From Alteromonas profundi (GTDB taxonomy: Bacteria > Pseudomonadota > Gammaproteobacteria > Enterobacterales > Alteromonadaceae): a stretch of DNA of 64,000 nt. The DNA is taken from contig NZ_JAAAWN010000011.1 of the NCBI RefSeq assembly GCF_010500865.1, forward strand, positions 62,001 through 126,000, in the 5' to 3' direction. The stretch's first letter is position 1, and the number at the start of each line of letters is the position of its first letter. Shown one piece after another: positions 49,607 to 59,241 of this stretch. Both the position numbers and the translations under genes were made by a program. The notes under the pieces were generated by a model, which saw only the letters and a program-made list of their open reading frames with translations, was not told the origin of the DNA and made no database searches.

Positions 49607-50602
49607 ATGAGTAAAATGACGAATATTCTTAGCATAGCGCCGGGTAATACCCCTGCAGAAGGTGTATTAGGTAGAATTTACCAACGTGCGCCTGTGCTTT
49701 TGCTGCCGCTTATTGGTCTATTAATGTTTCTTGCTTTGTGGAACGGCGTGGCGAAAAATATTGATACCTCGCTAGGTGAGTTTCCTGGCCCTGCCCATGT
49801 ATGGGAGCAGGTGGGTGTATTGATAGACGAGCACGCGGTGCAGCGGGAGAAAGCCGAAGCGTTTTACGTTAGGCAAGACGAGCGCAATGCGGCACGGGTA
49901 GCACAAGACCCTAGCTATCAGCCTAAAGTGCGTGATTTTACCGGCGCCCCCACGTTTTTCGACCAGATATGGACCAGCCTTTACACCGTGATGGTAGGTT
50001 TTGTGATCGCATCGGTAATAGCGGTGCCCCTTGGCATACTGTGTGGTTTGAGTAAATCGGCGTACACCGCAATTAACCCCCTTATCCAACTATTTAAACC
50101 AGTGTCGCCGCTTGCCTGGTTGCCCCTTGTCACTATGGTGGTTAGCGCCCTTTACGTTAGTGATGACCCCGCTTTTTCAAAGTCATTTATTACCTCGGCC
50201 TTTACCGTCGCGTTGTGTTGTTTGTGGCCTACATTGATTAATACTGCAGTAGGTGTATCTAGCATAGATAGCGATTTAATAAACGTGAGTAAAGTGCTAC
50301 GTCTTACGCCCTTATCCCATTTAACCAAAATTGTGCTGCCTTCCTCTATCCCTATGATTTTTACCGGCTTACGTTTGTCATTAGGCATAGGTTGGATGGT
50401 ACTGATAGCCGCGGAAATGCTGGCGCAAAACCCTGGATTGGGCAAATTTGTATGGGACGAATTTCAAAACGGAAGTTCAGAATCGCTCGCTCGCATTATG
50501 GTGGCTGTGTTAACCATCGGTGCTATCGGGTTCATTTTAGACCGCGCAATGTTATCTTTTCAGCGCTTAGTTAGCTGGGACAAATCCAGCGTATTGCGTT
50601 AA
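49607..50602 (+). CDS. nrtB: Nitrate ABC transporter permease
   Basis: 331 residues. One helix at about 31-48, then a hydrophilic stretch (about 60-125, rich in Arg, Glu, Asp) before the BPD-type transmembrane domain (about 125-320). The EAA loop region reads VSKVLRLTPLSHLTKIVLPSSIP. GIGWMVLIAAEMLA is the usual SsuC/NrtB signature. Forms the channel with a second copy. Confidence 0.93.
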   Translation: MSKMTNILSIAPGNTPAEGVLGRIYQRAPVLLLPLIGLLMFLALWNGVAKNIDTSLGEFPGPAHVWEQVGVLIDEHAVQREKAEAFYVRQDERNAARVAQDPSYQPKVRDFTGAPTFFDQIWTSLYTVMVGFVIASVIAVPLGILCGLSKSAYTAINPLIQLFKPVSPLAWLPLVTMVVSALYVSDDPAFSKSFITSAFTVALCCLWPTLINTAVGVSSIDSDLINVSKVLRLTPLSHLTKIVLPSSIPMIFTGLRLSLGIGWMVLIAAEMLAQNPGLGKFVWDEFQNGSSESLARIMVAVLTIGAIGFILDRAMLSFQRLVSWDKSSVLR

Positions 50603-50618
50603 TTATCTGGAGGCAACT

Positions 50619-51485
50619 ATGCAATCTAAACACTTAGAATTATCGCAAGTAGGCATTGACTTTCCTACCCCCAAAGGGCCATTTACCGCGCTTACCGATG
50701 TGAATTTAAAAATAGCCAAGGGCGAATTTGTATCTTTAATTGGGCACTCTGGATGCGGAAAATCAACGGTACTGAATATAGTCGCTGGGTTACATCAGGC
50801 AACCACTGGAGGGGTTATCTTAGATGGCGCTGAAGTGACAACTCCTGGTCCCGAACGGGCGGTGGTATTTCAAAACCATTCTTTGCTGCCGTGGTTAAGT
50901 GTCTATAAAAATGTGGAATTGGCAGTTAAGCATGCAATGCGCGGCCAATCCAAAGCACAAATGCGCGAATGGGTTATGCATAACCTAGAGCTTGTTCACA
51001 TGACCCACGCACTGGATAAATTACCCAGTGAAATATCCGGGGGCATGAAGCAGCGTGTCGGTATTGCACGGGCGCTATCCATGCAGCCCAAAGTTTTGCT
51101 TATGGATGAACCCTTCGGGGCACTTGATGCCCTTACCCGGGCGCACCTGCAAGATGCGCTAATGGAAATTCATGCCAACCTTGGTAACACCGTCATTATG
51201 ATTACCCACGATGTAGATGAGGCGGTGTTGCTATCAGACAGAATTGTGATGATGAATAACGGCCCGGCCGCCACGATTGGAGAAATACTTGAGGTAGATT
51301 TACCTCGCCCAAGAGAGCGCTTAGCCTTAGCTGATAGCCCGGCGTATAACCATTATCGCCATGAAGTACTGACCTTCTTATACGATAAGCAAAAAAAGAT
51401 AGAACCTGTTTCGCAACATCGCAAAGCGGGGAGCACAAAGGTGAAATCTGACAATAAAGCATCAAAAAGCTCAGATGCCGCCTAA
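50619..51485 (+). CDS. nrtC: Nitrate ABC transporter ATP-binding protein
   Basis: 288 residues: Walker A GHSGCGKST, Q-loop VFQNHSLLPW, signature ISGGMKQR, Walker B VLLMDEPFGALD and H-loop ITHDVDEAV. There is no fused substrate-binding domain of the cyanobacterial NrtC kind, so it corresponds to the shorter NrtD-type ATPase and should power transport as a homodimer. The C-terminal 45 residues are charged and low-complexity. RBS GGAGG at 50608. The name nrtC/nrtD is a convention. Confidence 0.93.
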   Translation: MQSKHLELSQVGIDFPTPKGPFTALTDVNLKIAKGEFVSLIGHSGCGKSTVLNIVAGLHQATTGGVILDGAEVTTPGPERAVVFQNHSLLPWLSVYKNVELAVKHAMRGQSKAQMREWVMHNLELVHMTHALDKLPSEISGGMKQRVGIARALSMQPKVLLMDEPFGALDALTRAHLQDALMEIHANLGNTVIMITHDVDEAVLLSDRIVMMNNGPAATIGEILEVDLPRPRERLALADSPAYNHYRHEVLTFLYDKQKKIEPVSQHRKAGSTKVKSDNKASKSSDAA

Positions 51486-51631
51486 GCGGTTCGCCGCTAC
51501 CTAATTAAAAAGACGAAGTAAGCAGGCAAACATCTTGGCTTTTTAGCCGAGAGGGGCGCCCTTTACCGTTTTATTACTAATTGCATGCGCGCATAACGTC
51601 ACGCGATACACTCTAAAAAAGGGAACGCACA

Positions 51632-52852
51632 ATGAAAACTCAACAACAGGTTGCACTTACATTAATTGCTACAGCGGTTATAGCCGCCCTTAGTAGCCAA
51701 GCGAGTGCTGAAGATTGGCACGAGGCACTTAGCGAATCTAAGGCATGGGCCGATTTAAATTTGCGCTATGAGAATGTGGACCAAGATAACACGCTTGACG
51801 ATGCCAGCGCTTTGACGTTGCGAACCCGTCTGGGTTTTCAAACAGGCACCCTAAACGGTTTTTCATTTACCGGTGAAGTGGAAGACAGCCGTATTGTGAT
51901 GGGGCAAGGAGATTACACAGTAGGCCCTACCGGCTACAACGTGGGTGAGTACTCGGTCATTGCCGATCCTGAAACTACTGAGGTGGATCAGGCATTTGTT
52001 CAGTACAAACAAGATAGTTTAACCCTAAAAGCGGGGCGACAGGTTATTGCTTTAGACAACCATCGATTTATAGGCCATGTGGGCTGGCGCCAAGACCGCC
52101 AAACATTTGATGGAGTAAGTGCAAAGTATGTTATCAATGACAATATCGATGTTTTTTATGCGTATCTTACGCAGCGCAACCGTATTTTCGCGGAAGCGGC
52201 GGATATTGACAGTAAAGACCACCTAATAAACGCCAATTTCACCACACAAATGGGTAAATTTACCGGCTATGCCTATTTGCTTGAGGTAGATAGTGAAACC
52301 GCAAATAGCCTAGATACTTATGGTATACGCTATAGTGGCAAATACAGTAGTGAATCGGTGGCGTGGCAGTACGGTGGTGAATTTGCCACTCAGTCTAGCA
52401 GTACGGGAGGTGGTGAAGGTGCATCAGACTTCGACGCTAACTATCTTAACGGCTTTTTAGCTGCCACTGTGTCTGGGGTGACCGCAAAAATTAACTACGA
52501 GATGCTAGGAAGCGATAATGGCATGTATGGGTTTTCAACGCCCTTAGCCACGCTGCATAAGTTTAACGGATGGACCGATCAGTTTTTAGCCACGCCAGCC
52601 CAAGGGTTGGTGGACACGACCTTTTCACTTAATGGAAGTGGACTTGGCGGCAAGTGGTTACTTGCCTATCACAACTTCAGCGCCGATGAGTCTACTGAGG
52701 GCGTAGATGACTTAGGGAGTGAGGTAGATATTCAGTATACCACTACCCTAATGGAAAAAGTGAAGGTAGGTGTGAAGTATGGACGCTATATGGCAGATGA
52801 TATTAACGTAGACGCAGATAAATTTTGGTTGTGGGTAGGTACGCGTTTTTAG
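51632..52852 (+). CDS. Outer-membrane porin of the alginate-export-like family
   Basis: 406 residues, signal peptide with cleavage after ASA near 26, then alternating beta strands up to the terminal aromatic residue (WVGTRF). The stretch DQAFVQYKQDSLTLKAGRQVIALDNHRFIG is typical of alginate-export-type barrels. Located 146 bp after nrtC and 9 bp before mobA, so it may be the outer-membrane entry route for nitrate; this is inferred from position only. A small hairpin (CTTGGCT/AGCCGAG near 51533-51550) lies in the gap and could separate its transcript. Confidence 0.78.
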   Translation: MKTQQQVALTLIATAVIAALSSQASAEDWHEALSESKAWADLNLRYENVDQDNTLDDASALTLRTRLGFQTGTLNGFSFTGEVEDSRIVMGQGDYTVGPTGYNVGEYSVIADPETTEVDQAFVQYKQDSLTLKAGRQVIALDNHRFIGHVGWRQDRQTFDGVSAKYVINDNIDVFYAYLTQRNRIFAEAADIDSKDHLINANFTTQMGKFTGYAYLLEVDSETANSLDTYGIRYSGKYSSESVAWQYGGEFATQSSSTGGGEGASDFDANYLNGFLAATVSGVTAKINYEMLGSDNGMYGFSTPLATLHKFNGWTDQFLATPAQGLVDTTFSLNGSGLGGKWLLAYHNFSADESTEGVDDLGSEVDIQYTTTLMEKVKVGVKYGRYMADDINVDADKFWLWVGTRF

Positions 52853-52861
52853 GCGATTGTA

Positions 52862-53452
52862 ATGGCAACTCATTCTGCTTACTTTGAACATGTTCATGCA
52901 TTTTTGCTATGCGGTGGCCAGTCTCGCCGCATGGGCAAAGATAAGGCGACGTTGAGCTATCAGGGGGATACGTTTGAGCAAAGAGTTAAGCGTATGGCCT
53001 TGCAAAGTGGCGTGAAGGATATTTTTACTGTGGGCGGTAAGGGGCGAGATATTGTTGATGAAAAGCCCTTCCACGGCCCCGCCGCAGCGGCAATTTCAGC
53101 GTTAACCAAAGGGTGTACTACCGCCCAGTTGAAACAGTTTGAGATACTACTATTACTGCCGGTAGATATGCCGCTTTTAAGTAATAAGGTGTTAAGACGA
53201 TTGATTGAATGTAGCATCAAAGGCCAACAAAGTTACTTTTTTAATTACGATTGGTTTCCTTTGGCTATATATCAGCCCTTTCGTTATTACGACAGCTTGA
53301 ACCGCTTGCTTGCCGCTTCGCCTATGCCATCTATGAAAGCATTGGCACGTGTATGTGAAGCGCAAAGTATTTCGTTGCCCACATCGCTTCATCATCAGCT
53401 AATTAATGTAAATACTCCGTTAGAGTTCGCGCGTTTGGCAAAGGTGTCGTAG
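52862..53452 (+). CDS. mobA: Molybdenum cofactor guanylyltransferase
   Basis: 196 residues. The nucleotide-binding loop is LLCGGQSRRMGKDKA, followed by the metal/product region LLLPVDMPLLSNKVL and a C-terminal NVNTPLEFARL. MobA transfers GMP to Mo-molybdopterin, giving the MGD cofactor that NasA needs. It follows the porin by 9 bases without a strong ribosome site. Confidence 0.9.
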   Translation: MATHSAYFEHVHAFLLCGGQSRRMGKDKATLSYQGDTFEQRVKRMALQSGVKDIFTVGGKGRDIVDEKPFHGPAAAAISALTKGCTTAQLKQFEILLLLPVDMPLLSNKVLRRLIECSIKGQQSYFFNYDWFPLAIYQPFRYYDSLNRLLAASPMPSMKALARVCEAQSISLPTSLHHQLINVNTPLEFARLAKVS

Positions 53453-53521
53453 TAAGGCATGCGTAAGCGCAAAAGCGAGGCGTATACAATAGCAAAGTAG
53501 TGCAAGGAAGGTTAGAAACAC

Positions 53522-53557
53522 AAAAAAGGCCGATACACTCAGTGTGTCGGCCTTTTT
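53522..53557. terminator. Bidirectional terminator between mobA and dsbA
   Basis: AAAAAGGCCGA-T-ACAC and GTGT-G-TCGGCCTTTTT form a long stem with one wobble around a small loop, flanked by A and T runs on both sides. It lies between convergent genes. Confidence 0.85.
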
Positions 53558-53576
53558 AATTAGAATTTAGAAGTGA

Positions 53577-54209
53577 CTATTTTTGCGTAGATAGCCAAAC
53601 AATAAGGTCAGAAATGTCCTCTAAAGACATATCTGCTGTAAAAGTGGGTTGATACTTGCCATTAATAATAAAGCTAGGCACGCCTTTGATATAGCCTCTA
53701 TTTTTATCAATAAGCTTTTGGTTTTTACGGAGCATGCTATTAACCCCAAAGCTATTTGCAAGCTTATCGAACTCAGCACCATCCACACCGTTTACGACAA
53801 AGATATTGCGAAGATCTTTAAGGTTAGTAATCGATGCGCGCTGCTTATGAATGTAATTGAAGATGGCAGTATTCATTGCCTCTTCTTGCTTCATTGCACG
53901 CGCGATAACCATCGCTTTTGTGGCAGCATCTTGAACTTCTGGGCCAGTGAAGTTCATAAAGTTAACGTGTACTTTTGTGAACGTGGTGTTGTCGCCCATT
54001 TTGGCTTTAATATCTTTTACAATCGGTTCAAACTGAAAACAGTGGGGACACCAGAAAGAGAAAAACTCGGTAATTACCGGCTTATCTGTGGCTTCTTCGT
54101 CAAGCACTCTGTAATGCGTGCCTTCTTTCCATTTTGTATTTGCTTCTTGAGCGCACGCCGTTAAGGGCAGAAGTAACGCCATTACAAACAGTACTGCAAA
54201 CTTTTTCAT
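53577..54209 (-). CDS. dsbA: DsbA-like periplasmic thiol:disulfide oxidoreductase
   Basis: 210 residues. Active site CPHC at Cys54-Cys57 (SFWCPHCFQFEP) with the thioredoxin fold and a cis-Pro at GVPSFIINGKY. The helical insert (about 85-150) is as in DsbA. The N-terminus hydrophobic segment ends LPLTACAQE: this can be read as a normal signal peptide cut after ACA, or as a lipobox with Cys19 lipidated. Makes disulfides in secreted proteins. Confidence 0.9.
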   Translation of the reverse strand: MKKFAVLFVMALLLPLTACAQEANTKWKEGTHYRVLDEEATDKPVITEFFSFWCPHCFQFEPIVKDIKAKMGDNTTFTKVHVNFMNFTGPEVQDAATKAMVIARAMKQEEAMNTAIFNYIHKQRASITNLKDLRNIFVVNGVDGAEFDKLANSFGVNSMLRKNQKLIDKNRGYIKGVPSFIINGKYQPTFTADMSLEDISDLIVWLSTQK

Positions 54210-54349
54210 CGAGTAAGTCCTTCGCTAAGTTATTACATTTCCACGAAGCAGATTACCACAGGGTTTAGTAAGGCACTAGTTTCCGCGACCAATCAAAGAT
54301 TTTATGCAACGAAAGGATTATAGGGGGATAAAAAATCACAGCATAAAGT

Positions 54350-54376
54350 AACACGCCCTCGATATGAGGGCGTGTT
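54350..54376 (-). terminator. Hairpin downstream of btuB
   Basis: A perfect 11-bp inverted repeat, AACACGCCCTC (54350-54360) and its complement (54366-54376), with loop GATAT. It lies past the btuB stop on the minus strand. A T run on that side is weak. Confidence 0.6.
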
Positions 54377-54437
54377 TGGTCAGACGTTAGAAGTATCTCG
54401 CGCCGCTGGAAAGCGCGAAATGCATCTAGTCGTTGAA

Positions 54438-56372
54438 TTACTGAAAGTGATAACTGGCAGTTAGCATGGCGCGTTGTTCTTGCCCTGCAAAGCCCACAAT
54501 ATCCTCATACTCGGTATCAAACACATTGTTTACTTTCAAAGATAGTTGCCACAACTCAGACACTTTATATCCAATATTTACACTACCAAGAGTATAGGCT
54601 GAAAGCGCAATAGTTTGCGAAAGCGCAGGGTAGGGCGGATAGAAAGTGTCAAAGTGTGTTCCCGTATAGGCGAGTTTTGCGTAAACACTAAAGCGCTCGG
54701 TTCCTAAGTTAGAGTACAGGCTAAGCGAGCCTTGATGACGGGGGCGACGAAGTTCAGTAGTTTCAACCCCGAATGAGGTTTGGTCGGCATCAAGGTAACT
54801 ATAGCCGGCCGATAACGTCGCCCATTGCGTATCCCACTTCGCCTCAATATCTACACCATTACGGTTACTCTCACTGTCAACGTTCGCAGCGGTAAATATT
54901 TGCTGTTCGGCTAAATAAACAGAGCCGTTTATTTCGTCCTCAAGCTGTGCAGAGTAAGCACTAACTTGCAAGCTCGCATCCTGCCAACGCGCTTTAACCC
55001 CAATCTCCCACTCTTCACTTTGTTCAGGAAGTAAGTCTGGATTGCCTACAAAAGTAGAAGGGAAATAACCATAAAGCTCGGTAAACGTTGGGGCTTTCAC
55101 TGCCTTACCAACGCTACTAAAGAGCGCATAATGGCGATTTAGCTGCCACGTTAGGCCGGCGCGATAAGTAAATGCGTTGTCGAATTCGCTATTGTCATCA
55201 TAGCGCGCGCTTAACGTAGTAAATAGGCTTTCGGTTAAGTCGCCGTTTGCTTCTACAAACACGCTGGTGGTGGTGTCGTGTCGTCTTTGATTTGGATCGC
55301 CATACACAACAAGCCCCCGCTGTTCATAGAAACGCTGAAGGTATTCCCCCCCAGCAGCAAGTTGCCAATTCGTAGTGCGATAAAAGGAGGTATGGTTAAT
55401 ATCAATACGTTCGCCTGTAGAACCTGTTGTAAAGGCGCCATCGGTACTATTGTCGATATCATCCTGATGATAATTAAGGGTAGTTTTCGCCTTATAGGCG
55501 GAATCATTGTCATCATAGCTCCACCCGAATTGGGCGGTAACTTGGTCTGCATCAGTGATATTGTCGCCGTCAACAGGTAAACCCGTGGTAACGAAGTCAA
55601 TAGGGTCGTATTCGTTCTGGTAACCGGTATTGCGAAGGGTGGCACTTATTCGATGGCTGTTATTTATGTTATACCCTAGGTTTAGCCCCACGGTCATATT
55701 GTCATAGCCATCGTCTTCGTTGCCTAACCGAGAGATATTATCACCCTCTGTTTTTAAATAATTGGCATAGGCACGAAGTGAAAAATCGTCTGCTTGAGTA
55801 GCAATATTTACGCTGCCTTGGTAGCTCCCTTGCGTACCTATACCTGCCGAAATATCTGCGCTAGGGGTTTGCTCTGCATTGTTGGCCCCTTTTGTAGTAA
55901 TACTTAACACGCCACCAATGGCACCACTCCCCCACATCGCACTTTGCGGGCCTTTTAATAGCTCAATACGTTCAATATTGGCAATAGTGAGGTGAGATAA
56001 GTCGATAACACTACTTTGGCCAATATCGTTGACAACGACGCCATCAATTAAAACCAGTAAATGGTTACTTTCGCTACCGCGCACGCGAACTTCACTGAGT
56101 CCGCCTGGGCTACCAGATTGCGCGAGACTTACACCCGGCAACCCTCTAAGCAAGTCTGTTAGTTGAAAGGCGCCGGACGCCGCGATATCTTGCTCGGTTA
56201 ATACCGAAACCGAAGCGGGAAGTTTAGTAAGGCTTACCGGTAAACGGGTGCCTGTAATGGTAAGGGTTTCTATATCTTCTGGCGCCGAGCTCTTTGCAAC
56301 TGCTGATGCGCTAAGCAGGGAAAAAACTGTGGTAGCAACGGCTGTTAGTGTGGTTTTTGTGTGTAAAGTCAT
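54438..56372 (-). CDS. btuB: TonB-dependent vitamin B12 receptor
   Basis: 644 residues: signal peptide (cleavage near AVAK at 27), TonB box ETLTITGTRLP, plug (VSVLTEQDIAASGAFQLTDLL, ELLKGPQSAMWGSGAIGGV) and a barrel ending in a terminal aromatic residue (ASYHFQ). Family features such as NHLLVLIDGVVVND and DPIDFVTTG fit BtuB. Identity is strongly supported by a cobalamin riboswitch in its leader (56440-56635). Imports cobalamin. No BtuCDF genes are in the window. Confidence 0.92.
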   Translation of the reverse strand: MTLHTKTTLTAVATTVFSLLSASAVAKSSAPEDIETLTITGTRLPVSLTKLPASVSVLTEQDIAASGAFQLTDLLRGLPGVSLAQSGSPGGLSEVRVRGSESNHLLVLIDGVVVNDIGQSSVIDLSHLTIANIERIELLKGPQSAMWGSGAIGGVLSITTKGANNAEQTPSADISAGIGTQGSYQGSVNIATQADDFSLRAYANYLKTEGDNISRLGNEDDGYDNMTVGLNLGYNINNSHRISATLRNTGYQNEYDPIDFVTTGLPVDGDNITDADQVTAQFGWSYDDNDSAYKAKTTLNYHQDDIDNSTDGAFTTGSTGERIDINHTSFYRTTNWQLAAGGEYLQRFYEQRGLVVYGDPNQRRHDTTTSVFVEANGDLTESLFTTLSARYDDNSEFDNAFTYRAGLTWQLNRHYALFSSVGKAVKAPTFTELYGYFPSTFVGNPDLLPEQSEEWEIGVKARWQDASLQVSAYSAQLEDEINGSVYLAEQQIFTAANVDSESNRNGVDIEAKWDTQWATLSAGYSYLDADQTSFGVETTELRRPRHQGSLSLYSNLGTERFSVYAKLAYTGTHFDTFYPPYPALSQTIALSAYTLGSVNIGYKVSELWQLSLKVNNVFDTEYEDIVGFAGQEQRAMLTASYHFQ

Positions 56373-56439
56373 GAGCGTTCTCGTTATGCGCTCCGCCCGA
56401 GCACATGCGTTAATAATTTAGCAGATTTGCTCTGCCGTG

Positions 56440-56635
56440 AAGCTTGGGCCGGTATCCGGGCTCACTCGCCAAATTATGGCTCTTTACCTTCCCATCTTGA
56501 TGTTTTGACGACATAAAGACAGTGGTGTATAGAAGAAAATACGATGTGTATTGAGTTTACCGTTGCGGGGGCAGCATCAGCTTTTTACTGATTTCCCGTT
56601 TAACCCTTTATTTATTGCGTTACAAAAGGGCACCT
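56440..56635 (-). ncRNA. Cobalamin riboswitch controlling btuB
   Basis: Read on the minus strand: GCTGCCCCCGCAACGGTAA (the conserved core), then CACTG, GGGAAGG, and the B12-box region GAGTGAGCCCGGATACCGGCC. The 5' part (GGGAAATCAG, CTGATGCT) forms the adjoining stem. Ends are approximate. It lies about 70 bases before btuB and should shut off expression when cobalamin binds. Confidence 0.93.
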
Positions 56636-56723
56636 AAGCGGGCGGGAGTATAGCTAAGTGATTGAAAAAAAGCGATGGTTGAAAGGCGGTGAGACCACGT
56701 ACTTGAGATACTCAAACGGGGGA

Positions 56724-56744
56724 GGAGGGGAAAAAAGCCCCTCC
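56724..56744 (-). terminator. GC-rich hairpin after srkA
   Basis: GGAGGGG (56724-56730), loop AAAAAAG, CCCCTCC (56738-56744). It lies just after the srkA stop on the minus strand. The T stretch is in the loop, not after the stem, so terminator function is uncertain. Confidence 0.35.
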
Positions 56745-56762
56745 CTTGCCCCCGCCTTGCGA

Positions 56763-57734
56763 TTAATAACCTAGCTTTAAGGGCGCTTCTTGCATAGCTG
56801 ATAATTGTTCTTTCAGGGCTAGAATTTGTCCTTCCCAATATTTATCTTCGGCAAACCAAGGGAATGCGCGGGGAAAGGCGGGGTCTTCCCAGCGTCTTGA
56901 CAACCATGCCATGTAGTGCACCATTCGCATGGCCCGTAAGGGTTCGATTAACGCTAGTTCGCTGTTATCGAAGGGCTGAAATTCTTCGTAGGCTTCAATG
57001 AGAGTATCAAGTTGAATAAGCTGCTGCTGTCTATCGCCACTTAGCATCATCCATAAATCTTGAATAGCTGGGCCCATTCGACAGTCATCTAAATCGACAA
57101 ACGTGGGGCCGTCGCGCCACAAAATATTGCCCGGGTGGCAATCGCCATGAAGGCGAATAGCCTTGCTTGTAACATAGCCTTTCGTGGCCTTCTCTATTAC
57201 CGGGTTTAAGATAGCAAAAAACGCGGTTTTTAAATGTTCGGGTAACAAGGTACTTGTTTCTAAGACTTCACGGGGTTCTTGTAAGTAACTTTGAATATCT
57301 ATGTCAGGACGATTTTCAAAAGGTTTTGCCTGCGCCACACGGTGAATACGGCCAATAAAGCGCCCCATCCACTCTAGCTGATCCAGATTATCGTTTTCAA
57401 ATTGCCGCCCGCCTACTGAGGGGAAGACGGTATAGCGATAGTCACCATGGTGATGAAGGGTACTGTCATTAAGCGACAGCGGCGCGACTACGGGTATTTC
57501 ACTCTCGGCCAATTCTTGCGCAAAGGCATGTTCTTCTAGAATTTGCGCATCAGTCCAGCGGCCTGGTCGATAAAATTTTGCTACGTAGCGCCGATTATCT
57601 TCCGCCTGAAACTGATAAACGCGGTTCTCATAACTGTTTAGGGCAAGAAGGCCGCTTTGTAAAAAAATGCCCTGGTTCTCCAGGGCATCTAAAATGGTAT
57701 CTGGGTTTAGCCCAGAAAAGGAAAAGTCTGTCAT
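56763..57734 (-). CDS. srkA: Stress-response kinase A (YihE family)
   Basis: 323 residues, a choline-kinase-like serine/threonine kinase. Lysine region YVAKFYRPGRW, catalytic loop LHGDCHPGNILW, metal-binding FVDLDDCRMGP and MMLSGDR, closing RRWEDPAFPRAFPW. In E. coli it counteracts stress-induced cell death through the Cpx pathway. Its start overlaps the ccoG stop by 4 bases (57731-57734). Confidence 0.92.
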   Translation of the reverse strand: MTDFSFSGLNPDTILDALENQGIFLQSGLLALNSYENRVYQFQAEDNRRYVAKFYRPGRWTDAQILEEHAFAQELAESEIPVVAPLSLNDSTLHHHGDYRYTVFPSVGGRQFENDNLDQLEWMGRFIGRIHRVAQAKPFENRPDIDIQSYLQEPREVLETSTLLPEHLKTAFFAILNPVIEKATKGYVTSKAIRLHGDCHPGNILWRDGPTFVDLDDCRMGPAIQDLWMMLSGDRQQQLIQLDTLIEAYEEFQPFDNSELALIEPLRAMRMVHYMAWLSRRWEDPAFPRAFPWFAEDKYWEGQILALKEQLSAMQEAPLKLGY

Positions 57735-59161
57735 CGATATATAAATTTCGTTGGCTCGTTCACCGTAACAGTTTCATCGCCATCGAGAGACGTTACCGTA
57801 AACTGAATTTCTGTTACCACATCTTCCAGATTATACGGGTCGGTTGCAACTGAAATCGGCGTGCTATACACCTCGCCCCCTGCTACCGTCACTTGGTTAT
57901 CGCCAATAAAGCGATAATCAGGTAACCCTTTTACGTTTATGGCATAGGTTTGGGTTTGCTGTGACTTGTTGAGAACCTTGATGGTATAGACATTCTCAAT
58001 AAGCCCATCATTGGTTTCACGATACAGCGAATTTCTATCTCGGATAATATCCACTTCTAGTGGAATGCGCGTGACAATATCGGCCACCAGTAGACCTACC
58101 ATTACCATTAATACCACAAAGTAACCAACTAATTTCGGTCGTACTATGTGGGTAGTCCCCCCAGAAAGCCGTTCTTCAGAGGTGAAGCTGATAAGCCCTT
58201 TAGGGTAGCCCATTTTATCCATTACGCCGTTGCAGGCATCTACACAAGCCCCGCAATTAATACATTCATACTGAAGACCATTTCGAATATCAATGCCGGT
58301 AGGGCATACCTGAACACATAAGTTACAGTCTATACAGTCGCCAAGGCCTTTCTCCTTCACGTCTTCATAGCTTAGCTTGCGAGGGCGCGGACCGCGCTGT
58401 TCGCCGCGATTTGGGTTGTAGGCTACCGTAAAGGTATCTTTGTCGAACATGGCGGATTGAAAACGCGCGTAAGGACAGATATGCGTACACATGATTTCAC
58501 GCATATAGCCCGCGTTAGCATATGTACAAACGGCAAAGAAAATTACCGAGAAACCGGCCCAAAAGCTGGTGTTAAAAGTAAAGAACTCGATAAATAGTTC
58601 ACCAATAGGGGTGAAGTAACCAACAAAGGTTAACGCCGTGAGTAACGCAACTAACACCCATGCTGTATGCTTTAGCGTTTTACGGATAAATTTGTCGGTA
58701 TCCATTTTTCGCGAATCTAACTTAATACGCTTATTTCGTGGCCCCTCAATTTTTTCTTCAAACCACGTATAAATGTATACCCAAGTTGTTTGGGGGCACA
58801 TAAAGCCGCACCATACACGACCGGCAAACGTTGTCACAAAAAACAACGCAAAGGCAGAAACAATAAAAATGTAGGCAAGAAGCGTTAGGTCTTGAGGCCA
58901 TAACGTTAAACCAAAAATACTGAAGCGTTGCTCGCCAATGTCGAGTAACACTGCTTGGTTACCGTTATATTGTAGCCATGGTATAACAGCAAAAAGCCCG
59001 AGAAAAATTAAACCGAAAAAACGACGAAAGGTTTCTAACGGCCCTTGCACCGCGCGCACATAAATACGACTACGAGAGTCGTGGCGCTTCCCTTCTTGTT
59101 CTGATGAAGGCTTGTGAACTTTTACCGGTGTAACGTTTTTAACTGGGATCTGTTCGTTCAT
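57731..59161 (-). CDS. ccoG: Cytochrome c oxidase accessory protein CcoG (FixG/RdxA)
   Basis: 476 residues. Four to five membrane helices (about 50-68, 90-110, 160-182, 190-212 and 340-360), ferredoxin-type iron-sulfur region CIDCNLCVQVCPTG and CINCGACVDACNGV, and the family motif GRVWCGFMCPQTTW. The C-terminal Ig-like domain is about 370-476. It reduces copper for cbb3-type oxidase assembly. The oxidase genes (ccoNOPQ) are not in the window. An FNR-like box lies 67 bases upstream. Confidence 0.93.
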   Translation of the reverse strand: MNEQIPVKNVTPVKVHKPSSEQEGKRHDSRSRIYVRAVQGPLETFRRFFGLIFLGLFAVIPWLQYNGNQAVLLDIGEQRFSIFGLTLWPQDLTLLAYIFIVSAFALFFVTTFAGRVWCGFMCPQTTWVYIYTWFEEKIEGPRNKRIKLDSRKMDTDKFIRKTLKHTAWVLVALLTALTFVGYFTPIGELFIEFFTFNTSFWAGFSVIFFAVCTYANAGYMREIMCTHICPYARFQSAMFDKDTFTVAYNPNRGEQRGPRPRKLSYEDVKEKGLGDCIDCNLCVQVCPTGIDIRNGLQYECINCGACVDACNGVMDKMGYPKGLISFTSEERLSGGTTHIVRPKLVGYFVVLMVMVGLLVADIVTRIPLEVDIIRDRNSLYRETNDGLIENVYTIKVLNKSQQTQTYAINVKGLPDYRFIGDNQVTVAGGEVYSTPISVATDPYNLEDVVTEIQFTVTSLDGDETVTVNEPTKFIYR

Positions 59162-59227
59162 GAATAAACCTTAGCCGACTACCTGCTGCTGCGAGCGGGC
59201 ATTATAACAGCGAATAGACACACTGTT

Positions 59228-59241
59228 TTAATGTAGATCAA
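59228..59241. promoter_or_regulatory. FNR/ANR-like box upstream of ccoG
   Basis: TTAAT-GTAG-ATCAA matches TTGAT-N4-ATCAA at 9 of 10 positions. It is the one recognisable element in the 308-bp space between ccoG and the next gene (59162-59469); cbb3-oxidase-related genes are commonly FNR-controlled. Confidence 0.5.
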
